A stretch of 14,824 nucleotides of DNA from an uncultured Oxalobacteraceae bacterium (GTDB lineage: Bacteria > Pseudomonadota > Gammaproteobacteria > Burkholderiales > Burkholderiaceae): the NCBI GenBank assembly GCA_946479255.1, contig CAMLFK010000116.1, forward strand, positions 1-14,824, in the 5' to 3' direction. The position numbers and the translations under genes are program-made. Of this stretch, positions 8,409 through 13,657 are shown piece after piece (position 1 is the first letter of the stretch; every line of letters starts with the position of its first letter). Under the pieces are notes generated by a model. That model was not told the origin of the DNA. It ran no database searches and saw only the letters and a list, made by a program, of their open reading frames with translations.

Positions 8409-10211
8409 ATGAGCAGCCACACCGTCACCATAGCAGCGGACATCAAGCGTCCCAACGTGTGGAAGTACATCCTGGGAGCTGTGCTCCTGTTTCCGCCCGT
8501 CTTCCTGCTGTGGCTCATATTCGATTTCCGGGTGCTGCATCCTGAACTTGCCAATGTTGACGTGGAGACGACGATGGATAGAGTACGTTGGTTCGGCGTG
8601 CCGCTGCTGGCGGTTGTGGTCCTGTTCGGCGGCAAATGGGCGAAGGACTCGTTTGCAGCAAATGCCCGCGAGCAGGAGTGGCAGCAGAAGACGCAACAGC
8701 TCAAGGAGCAGGAAGAGTCCGCACGCACCGAGAAGGCACGACGCGAATACGTGCTCGAAGTGCTGGGTCTGGGTGTCACTTACGAAAAGTACCGGCAGGG
8801 CAAGCTGTGGGATGCTCTTCAAAAGGGCAATGCCCATACCAGCATCCGCGAGCGCGACCCGAAGAAGTATGAGTGGGCAGACACTGACAAGATTGGCGAT
8901 TCCGGTAGCCGTGCCTGTGACGCGCTGGAGAACGGCGCCGAACGCTCTCCGATGTTTTGGGGCGTGCCAACCATGTATGCTGGCCCCCCATTCATAAATC
9001 CCGCATGGCAGCCGAGCGCCATCCAGCCGATAGCGGGATTGGCCGGTGGCGCGGACAGCACCGGTATGGCCTGGCACCTGTTCGTGACCGGCCCCTGGCA
9101 GCTCAGCGAACGCCCGGACCAGTTGCTGGAACAGGCGTTCGCACTCTTCGACAAATACCCCGATTTGCCTTACCTCATACTGACGTCTAACGACGATATG
9201 GCCTTGCGCAACAGGGCAAGGCTTCCTGGTACACCTCGGCTTGTGCAGGATGGCTACTACATTCCCGAGCGGCCGGACTCGAGCGCCGTGTTCGTACTGG
9301 CCCGACGCGAGCGGGTTGAGCCGCTGCGACCCTACGTGTGGGACGACCCGGACAACGACTACCTGCAGGAGAACCTGCGGAGGATGTACTATCAGCTGAG
9401 CGACGACGTCCCGAACCCCCAGAAACTCGCTTACCCCGACGAAGTCAATATTGGACGTCATCCATCGGTCGCGGAATGGCTGCAGGCCGCCGCGGGGTTC
9501 GCCAAGAACCCGGTCTTTGACAAAAAGGACGGCAGCCCGCTACTCGACGCGTTCAAGCGCTGGGCCAATCATCCCCCCAAGGACTGGAAGCCTACGCCGT
9601 GGTTCCCGGTTCCCTGGAACCGGGAACAGATGAAGACCTTCGACAACCTGCCGTCGCTGGGCTTCATCCACCGCCCGGTGTTCGTCAAGTTCGAGGACGA
9701 GCACGGCAAGCCGGTAACGCGGCGCGATGCGCGCCAGAAGCTGCTGGAGGCCGGCTGGCAGCAGGCCCTGCAAACCCTGCCGGATGCCGAACGGACGAAA
9801 GGGCCGGCGAGAATTGTCGCCGCCTTCGACAACGACGTCGACCACCTGGTTGCGATGGAAAACATGCTGCACCAGTATGCGGCGCAGGGCGGGCCTGAAA
9901 TCGACAGCGGCAAGACGGCGCAGTTCATCAACACCGACCGGCGCCTGGGCAACACGGGCGCGGCTACCTTCTTCGTCCAGATGGCACTCGGTGTCATGGG
10001 CAGCTACAACGAAGGAGGCACCTCGGCCGCCGTCAACCTGCGCGACCCGGCCGGGGCAAGCATCGTCTTCATCAGCCCGCCGACCGATGAACGGCGCAAG
10101 GCGCAGGAAGGCCGGGACGTGTTCAAGCATCAGGTCAAGCCTTCTATCGACCCTGAGAACTACAGAGCGCCGAAGGTTAGCGAGGTTTTACGGGCTGGCG
10201 AGGAGAAGTAA
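8409..10211 (+). CDS. tla3: Tla3-family T6SS lipase adaptor (DUF2875)
   Basis: A 600-residue DUF2875 protein. In Pseudomonas aeruginosa the DUF2875 protein Tla3, encoded beside tle3, loads the lipase onto VgrG2b; the same role is inferred here from family and position. The N-terminus has two hydrophobic segments, ~18-38 and ~62-77, then a charged Gln/Glu/Lys-rich helix ~84-115 likely to be a coiled coil, and a long soluble part. EYVLEVLGLGVTYEKYRQGK (113-132) and the Gly-Pro-Trp-rich WHLFVTGPWQL region (from ~222) are recognisable, as is a C-terminal VFISPPTDERR region. The ATG is 2 bp after the tle3 stop, with AAGGGA inside the end of tle3, so the two are almost certainly cotranslated. The two membrane segments would tether the adaptor to the inner membrane, which deserves attention if it is to load a cytoplasmic effector. 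Confidence 0.9.
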   Translation: MSSHTVTIAADIKRPNVWKYILGAVLLFPPVFLLWLIFDFRVLHPELANVDVETTMDRVRWFGVPLLAVVVLFGGKWAKDSFAANAREQEWQQKTQQLKEQEESARTEKARREYVLEVLGLGVTYEKYRQGKLWDALQKGNAHTSIRERDPKKYEWADTDKIGDSGSRACDALENGAERSPMFWGVPTMYAGPPFINPAWQPSAIQPIAGLAGGADSTGMAWHLFVTGPWQLSERPDQLLEQAFALFDKYPDLPYLILTSNDDMALRNRARLPGTPRLVQDGYYIPERPDSSAVFVLARRERVEPLRPYVWDDPDNDYLQENLRRMYYQLSDDVPNPQKLAYPDEVNIGRHPSVAEWLQAAAGFAKNPVFDKKDGSPLLDAFKRWANHPPKDWKPTPWFPVPWNREQMKTFDNLPSLGFIHRPVFVKFEDEHGKPVTRRDARQKLLEAGWQQALQTLPDAERTKGPARIVAAFDNDVDHLVAMENMLHQYAAQGGPEIDSGKTAQFINTDRRLGNTGAATFFVQMALGVMGSYNEGGTSAAVNLRDPAGASIVFISPPTDERRKAQEGRDVFKHQVKPSIDPENYRAPKVSEVLRAGEEK

Positions 10212-10279
10212 ATCAAAACTGCGTACCTCGCTGGCTTCAATGCCGCGTACGTCTACTCGAGACGGGGTTGAGGAATTGT

Positions 10280-11182
10280 ATGACCAAAATTTTCTACGGC
10301 ATATTTATCTTCTTTCTTGTGCTGGCGTACTACATGTTTGTCCCAGAAATTGTCTGCACGGTGGAGTGGGTGGACAGCGCTTCCAGACCTATAGACGGCC
10401 CATTTTACGAGTGCAAGGGTAGCTTTGAAACCCGGCATATCGGATTTCTCGAATATACCCGAATCGGGAATGATGTCTACCGGGTCAGCGAAGTCCACGG
10501 CGGAGTTCTGCCTCCCCGAGGGCTACGCCCTAGAGTACCCAAGAGGTTTGTCTTAATTAAACTCGACGGACCAGTCAATTGGGAAAAACTGCAGGATTAC
10601 CTCGGCGGAATATATTTGAGTGACGGAAATGTCATTTGGAACTCGGATGGGGAAAGAGTACTGTCACTAACACCAGCGCTCGACATCGCAAATCTACACC
10701 GCGTGCCCGGTTCTGTCGCCGGCCGTAGTGCTGACTACGCGACAGACGGTCGCTGGGTAATACGTGGCAGCAACCCCGTTAAAGGCGCGGATGCGCCGAC
10801 ATTCAGGCAAATTTTTGCTCTCGAGTTAGATGGGACTGAGGTGGAGTCTCAGTCGACGATGGAATTCGGGCGTGACCAAAACTCCGTTTATTACGGCGAT
10901 AATAAATTAGAAGGCGCAGACCCTAACAGCTTCGGTTTGGTGTCCTACAACGACTGCCGCAATCCACCGCCGGGGATTCAGTTTAGTTCTGACCAAGTGG
11001 AACGAGGAGCGGGCTGGGTAGCGGTTGACCGAAAGCAGGCTTGGGAGGTCGACTTCACAGGTGTTACCCCGCTCAAGGTATCCGACGCCCAACTACGTGT
11101 CTTGCAGAACGATTTGCAAAGGGCTAACGCCGCCTCCAAGAACGCCCCGAAAGAATTCGATGAAAGCCTGTGTAAAAGATAG
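10280..11182 (+). CDS. Membrane-anchored DKNYY-repeat protein, candidate lipase immunity
   Basis: A 300-residue protein with an N-terminal hydrophobic segment (residues 3-21) acting as an uncleaved anchor or signal, so the rest is probably periplasmic. Two DKNYY-type repeats are visible: DYATDGRWVIRGSNPVKGAD (152-171), followed by TF, and the block around residues 198-218 (DQNSVYYGDNKLEGADPNSF). I chose ATG 10280 over the TTG at 10268 because GAGG at 10270-10273 is correctly spaced for it. The gene follows tla3 after 68 bp. Tle3 lipases need an envelope immunity protein and none lies between vgrG and tle3, so this is the best-placed candidate; that role is inference. Its codon use is more AT-rich than the vgrG-tle3-tla3 genes, suggesting separate acquisition. 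Confidence 0.8.
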   Translation: MTKIFYGIFIFFLVLAYYMFVPEIVCTVEWVDSASRPIDGPFYECKGSFETRHIGFLEYTRIGNDVYRVSEVHGGVLPPRGLRPRVPKRFVLIKLDGPVNWEKLQDYLGGIYLSDGNVIWNSDGERVLSLTPALDIANLHRVPGSVAGRSADYATDGRWVIRGSNPVKGADAPTFRQIFALELDGTEVESQSTMEFGRDQNSVYYGDNKLEGADPNSFGLVSYNDCRNPPPGIQFSSDQVERGAGWVAVDRKQAWEVDFTGVTPLKVSDAQLRVLQNDLQRANAASKNAPKEFDESLCKR

Positions 11183-11216
11183 CATTCATACCCGATAAAA
11201 TCTTTTTGAGGTGGCT

Positions 11217-11540
11217 ATGGTCCTACGATTCAATAATTTTCATGAGAAATTTATCGCGCTCCACCAAGGCGCCGTGCTTCTAATTGGGTTGGCTGTAATA
11301 ACAATCTCGCCCGAAGGAAGCCACACCTTCTTTTTGCCGTTCGTAATTGCAATAGCGCCGCTTCTTTTCGCGGCATTTACGAACCCAGATACTTCAACTG
11401 CGCAGGAAAGGAATACTCTGCGGCTGCGTACCTATCGGGTCAGTTCCCTCATTGGGGTGCTTTGTACATTCGTGCTGATGGGGATGTGGTTCGCTTGGGC
11501 GATGATACAAACACTTCGCGAAATAGGTTCCGCACATTGA
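11217..11540 (+). CDS. Small three-helix membrane protein, unknown function
   Basis: A 107-residue protein not recognised as any family. It has three hydrophobic segments, about residues 13-31, 37-55 and 75-97, joined by a charged stretch at 60-74, so it is an inner membrane protein. ATG 11217 is preferred to the in-frame GTG at 11211 because GAGG (11208-11211) is five bases before the ATG and overlaps the GTG. It lies 34 bp after the DKNYY-repeat gene on the same strand and shares its AT-richer codon use. The neighbourhood suggests a T6SS immunity or accessory function, but the sequence does not show one. Confidence 0.7.
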   Translation: MVLRFNNFHEKFIALHQGAVLLIGLAVITISPEGSHTFFLPFVIAIAPLLFAAFTNPDTSTAQERNTLRLRTYRVSSLIGVLCTFVLMGMWFAWAMIQTLREIGSAH

Positions 11541-11602
11541 ATGAATGCTCCCGCAGAGACGTCCGCTCGACTTCATCATGGTAGGTGACGGAGGAATAGG
11601 CA

Positions 11603-11872
11603 ATGCGAAATGTTGTTCGGTTGGGCGATGCCACATCGCACGGTGGCAAGGTGGTCAGCAGCAGTGCTAACCACTTTAAGGTTCATGGCGTGCCAGTGGC
11701 GTGCGTAGGCGACAAGTGCAGTTGCCCCATCCCCGGCCACACAGACTGCACAATTACGACCGGGTCCCCGCATCACCTCGTCAAGGGCAAGAGAATAGCC
11801 TTCGACGGCGACGAGCTCAGTTGCGGTGCAAAGCTCATCTCAAGCTTCAAGCACTTCGGTGCAGCCTCATAG
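11603..11872 (+). CDS. Stand-alone PAAR protein (T6SS spike tip)
   Basis: An 89-residue protein consisting only of a PAAR domain: VRLGDATSHGG (5-15), VACVGDKCSCPIPGH (32-46), and GKRIAFDGDELSCGAK (62-77). H13, C41, H46 and C74 are plausible metal ligands. It would sharpen the VgrG tip. It has no extension or toxin domain and no effector gene immediately follows, so the cargo it once served is either elsewhere (possibly Tle3) or lost. GGAGGA at 11590-11595, seven bases before the ATG, is the strongest ribosome binding site in this part of the window. It is quite different from the PAAR at 2240-2815 and not a recent duplicate. Confidence 0.93.
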   Translation: MRNVVRLGDATSHGGKVVSSSANHFKVHGVPVACVGDKCSCPIPGHTDCTITTGSPHHLVKGKRIAFDGDELSCGAKLISSFKHFGAAS

Positions 11873-11952
11873 TGAAGCCAGTGGCGCTGACCAGATGACA
11901 GGCATCGGGCCACGTCAGTGCAAGTGAATGTCACAAAACTCGGAGACCCAGC

Positions 11953-12390
11953 ATGAAACGCCTGAACTTCGCTTTCGCTGCAATGTTCGTGTTCGCACAT
12001 GTTGCGGCTGCTACTGCCTCCGTGCAAATCCGCTGCCCCGACGAGTACCCCCGCGAGAAAATTACGGTTCCCGTGCCGGCGGGCTGGGAGGGCCGGACTT
12101 TCGTCAACCGCTTGCCGCTTGCTGAGTCGGGCTTGCTGCTGGGTTCTCCCGACGCAGAGATTCCGTTCGTCGCCGAATGGAAGGAGGTGAAAACGCGGGA
12201 GGGTTACGATGCGGTGTACACAAAGTTCCCCAAGGACCCGCAACTCAAGGAGAAATGGCTGTTTTGCGGCTATGGAATGGGCGGCGACATTTGGCTAATG
12301 TACCAACTGCCCGACAACATCAAGCGCTGCGTCGTCCACCACATCAAGGATTCCGTTCACGGGGTTTACAAATACGTTGAGTGCAACTAA
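11953..12390 (+). CDS. Secreted four-cysteine STY0301-like protein, candidate periplasmic immunity
   Basis: A 145-residue precursor with a Sec signal peptide (positive MKR, hydrophobic core 5-20, likely cleavage after about residue 22, AAATA/SV). The mature part has four cysteines (C28, C105, C126, C144), enough for two disulfides in the periplasm. CPDEYP near its start, a GW at 44-45, and WLFCGYGMGG (102-111) followed by YQLP (117-120) resemble the STY0301 family of small secreted proteins found near T6SS genes; this assignment is from memory and moderate. The ATG has GGAG at 11942-11945, seven bases upstream. It follows the single PAAR gene by 80 bp. A role as immunity to a periplasm-acting effector is inferred; no partner toxin is adjacent. 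Confidence 0.75.
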   Translation: MKRLNFAFAAMFVFAHVAAATASVQIRCPDEYPREKITVPVPAGWEGRTFVNRLPLAESGLLLGSPDAEIPFVAEWKEVKTREGYDAVYTKFPKDPQLKEKWLFCGYGMGGDIWLMYQLPDNIKRCVVHHIKDSVHGVYKYVECN

Positions 12391-12585
12391 AGAACGTCGC
12401 GTCGCTTTTCGTATGGACCATTTGCAGAAGCGCCAGAACGCGCTACACGCCGCTTTGTTGAGGACGCCTGGTAATGGGCCGGTCGCGTTCAAGATTTTAT
12501 CAATGCCGGCGCAACCTTCTAATGACATAAGCACTTGATTAGTTTGACAGCCAATTCAAGGTTTTTTTGTAATGTAATAACAAAG

Positions 12586-12617
12586 ACCCGGGCGGCTCCC
12601 ATGCCGACCCGGGTTTT
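12586..12617 (+). terminator. Rho-independent terminator after the T6SS gene run
   Basis: ACCCGGGCGGC (12586-12596) pairs with GCCGaCCCGGGT (12603-12614) through an 11-bp stem with one bulged A and a six-base loop, followed by TTTT (12614-12617). A-rich sequence (AACAAAG) lies before it. It is 195 bp beyond the last plus-strand gene and would end transcripts from vgrG or from the PAAR/STY0301 genes; the short U run makes it moderate rather than strong. Confidence 0.65.
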
Positions 12618-12952
12618 GCTAGCGGCAGAGCCGCGCCGTATGTTGACTCTGTAGAGTTGGCTTCCTGTCGAAGCGGCACGTATGCGCAAATTGCAAGCTT
12701 GCGAATGACGAGCGCATCAGAAGCGAGACTGCGGCCGGCCGACCACAATTTAGAGAATGCCCAGGAAGCTACGAGGTTGCCCACGTAGCGGTATAGCGCG
12801 ACTAAGCGTGCATGAAATGCTCGAGCCTCTATGTCCGGTCGACCTCCAGCGACGGCGCCTGTAAGCCTTCCGCCTGGCTGCCCGCGCCGCAGGCGCCACA
12901 GAGAATGAAGCCCAACAGGACGCGTTTTGGACAAGCTGCAGGACGGCACCCG

Positions 12953-12983
12953 CAGTTCGAATCCAGAAAGTGGATTCGAACTG
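12953..12983. repeat. 13-bp perfect inverted repeat containing TTCGAATCC
   Basis: CAGTTCGAATCCA (12953-12965) is followed after GAAAG by its exact complement TGGATTCGAACTG (12971-12983). The TTCGAATCC core resembles a tRNA T-loop, but the flanks do not form a T-stem in either orientation, so it is not a tRNA. There is no T run, so it is not an intrinsic terminator. It lies 147 bp before the tRNA-Ser fragment. Confidence 0.7.
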
Positions 12984-13039
12984 GAGCAGGGGGCTTGAGT
13001 CATTGCAACCCTTTCTACCCTCAGCTATCATGGTCGGGC

Positions 13040-13071
13040 TGGTACATGTTCTGGTACAAAGTTGTGGTACA
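13040..13071. repeat. Three TGGTACA repeats, possible integrase arm sites
   Basis: TGGTACA begins at 13040, 13052 and 13065, a spacing of 12 and 13 bp. From general knowledge, short GGTACA/TGTACC repeats occur next to attachment sites and integrase genes of P4-like tyrosine-integrase islands, where they may be arm-type binding sites. They lie about 60 bp to the left of the tRNA-Ser fragment, as such sites would. No integrase gene is nearby. Confidence 0.5.
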
Positions 13072-13099
13072 ATACGTGTTCAGCTAGTTGAAATAAGTG

Positions 13100-13120
13100 C
13101 CTAATTTAATTAGGTTTTTT
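13100..13120 (+). terminator. AT-rich terminator-like hairpin
   Basis: CCTAAT (13100-13105) pairs with ATTAGG (13109-13114) around a short loop, and six T follow (13115-13120). The six-pair AT-rich stem is weak. It sits right before the tRNA-Ser fragment, at the very edge of the proposed island. Confidence 0.4.
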
Positions 13121-13129
13121 AACTTGGCG

Positions 13130-13151
13130 TCGAATCTCACCGCTTCCGCCA
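13130..13151 (+). other. tRNA-Ser 3' fragment, island attachment scar
   Basis: This 22-bp stretch reads as the 3' end of a serine tRNA: TCGAAT of the T-loop (first T missing), CTCAC as the 3' half of the T-stem, CGCTTCC as the 3' half of the acceptor, discriminator G, then CCA (13149-13151). The same acceptor strand and CCA are known in bacterial tRNA-Ser(UGA). To the left the match stops abruptly: no GTGAG T-stem partner, anticodon arm or GGAAGCG 5' acceptor follows outward. Such truncation is the classic product of integration of a genomic island into a tRNA 3' end. The intact tRNA would be at the other island end, outside this window. Confidence 0.75.
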
Positions 13152-13159
13152 GGAAACAA

Positions 13160-13188
13160 AAGAAACCGCCCGAAGGCGGTTTTTTTTG
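13160..13188. terminator. Strong, possibly bidirectional intrinsic terminator
   Basis: The tip of the large hairpin is ACCGCC (13165-13170), loop CGAA, GGCGGT (13175-13180), then a T run to 13187. A purine-rich AAAGAAA tract lies upstream and mirrors the T run, so the element can work on both strands. In the original chromosome it would have been the terminator just downstream of the tRNA-Ser gene. It now separates plus-strand island transcription from the minus-strand core genes. Confidence 0.75.
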
Positions 13189-13233
13189 TTTCCTGGCGGA
13201 AGCGAGGGAAGCGCCTGCGCGCTTCCCGTGTGA

Positions 13234-13317
13234 GATTCGAAGGGCTGCGCTTGCAAGCGCAGCCCTCTTCGAATCGCCCATTTGCTGTCCGCGCAGCGGA
13301 CAGCGCGCCGCAGGCGC
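13234..13317. repeat. Cluster of GC-rich palindromes
   Basis: A perfect 26-bp palindrome (13241-13253 with 13254-13266) can extend to 20 pairs by joining GATTCGA (13234-13240) to TCGAATC (13269-13275), with two bulged bases. Next come GCTGTCCG/CGGACAGC (13284-13291 and 13297-13304, loop of five) and GCGCC/GGCGC (13305-13309 and 13313-13317, loop GCA). Segment 13234-13240 is shared with the outer stem of the preceding structure, so the two foldings exclude each other. The hairpins lie just past the stop of the small minus-strand gene at 13333. Confidence 0.8.
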
Positions 13318-13332
13318 ATGCATATAAGCTGA

Positions 13333-13551
13333 TCAGCAGACAACAGCTGCCCCAGCCGTATCCTCCACGCGGGGTTCGGAATGAGGCATCAGGCGCCGGT
13401 CCCACGGTCGGGTCAGCACGCGCAATGCGACTTCAAGTGGAATAAGGTTTTCAGCGAACGCCCGGGCAACTGCTTGGGTGCTATGGAAAGGGCGGTTTGT
13501 TTGAATCGCATCGATGAGGATGGCCGTAAGTCGGTCCGTTCTTCTTTTCAT
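13333..13551 (-). CDS. Small conserved-looking hypothetical protein
   Basis: A 72-residue soluble protein with no signal peptide or membrane segment. It has a basic N-terminus (MKRRTDRLT), an Ala-rich middle (about 26-46, HSTQAVARAFAENLIPLEVA) that looks helical, and TRPWDRR (47-53). I do not recognise a family with certainty, though similar short proteins seem common in Burkholderia. AAGGG lies seven bases before the ATG (13549-13551), which supports a real gene. It is on the same strand as the amidase, 106 bp downstream of it, and ends at the palindrome cluster. Its position on the core side of the tRNA scar suggests it is chromosomal rather than part of the T6SS cargo. Confidence 0.65.
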   Translation of the reverse strand: MKRRTDRLTAILIDAIQTNRPFHSTQAVARAFAENLIPLEVALRVLTRPWDRRLMPHSEPRVEDTAGAAVVC

Positions 13552-13657
13552 AATCGGCCCTTTGAATTTTGTCTGGCCATTCTGGGACCGCTAACGCTAA
13601 TCACCTACGGTTCAAATGTAACACCCTCCACAAGTGCACAGGCCCTCTGACAACATG
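13552..13657 (-). other. Spacer between amidase and small hypothetical gene
   Basis: This 106-bp gap holds the ribosome binding site of the small gene (AAGGG) and no clear promoter. CTGAC/GTCAG (13647-13651 and 13657-13661) forms a short inverted repeat over the amidase stop codon without a T run. The small gene may have its own promoter here or be read through from the amidase. Confidence 0.4.

Larger units (their letters stand above)
12391..13129. other. Gene-poor right end of the proposed island
   Basis: No convincing gene is found. Contents: a rho-independent terminator (12586-12617), a 13-bp hairpin (12953-12983), three TGGTACA copies (13040-13071) and an AT-rich terminator-like hairpin (13100-13120). 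A 154-codon minus-strand frame (12539-13003) with AAGGG five bases before its ATG exists, but it runs through the terminator and its peptide resembles no family I know. The stretch has the look of decayed sequence next to an integration site. Confidence 0.6.
13130..13240. repeat. Large branched inverted repeat built on the tRNA-Ser 3' end
   Basis: TCGAATCTCAC (13130-13140) pairs with GTGAGATTCGA (13230-13240), an 11-bp outer stem. Inside are two hairpins. The first has arms of 30 bp at 13141-13170 and 13175-13204, with loop CGAA and a single mismatch (G opposite T, a wobble in RNA). The second has arms of 9 bp at 13206-13214 and 13219-13227, with loop CTGC. Read another way, 13130-13170 is copied in inverted orientation with one substitution, and the copy is interrupted by 25 nt (13205-13229) exactly between the T-stem and acceptor segments. 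This could extrude as a cruciform or fold as a three-way junction in RNA. Confidence 0.85.

Noticed and set aside
12941..12990. Possible tRNA gene around TTCGAATCC
   Set aside because: The bases on either side of the T-loop-like sequence do not form a T-stem on either strand, and no acceptor or anticodon arm is found.
12539..13003. 154-codon minus-strand frame with a plausible AAGGG site
   Set aside because: It passes through the terminator at 12586-12617 and the 12953-12983 hairpin, and its peptide has no recognisable domain; long stop-free frames by chance are common in G+C-rich DNA.
13097..13405. Short frames across the hairpin region on both strands
   Set aside because: They are products of the palindromic sequence, reading near-identical lysine/phenylalanine-rich peptides on both strands, and overlap the terminator and tRNA fragment.
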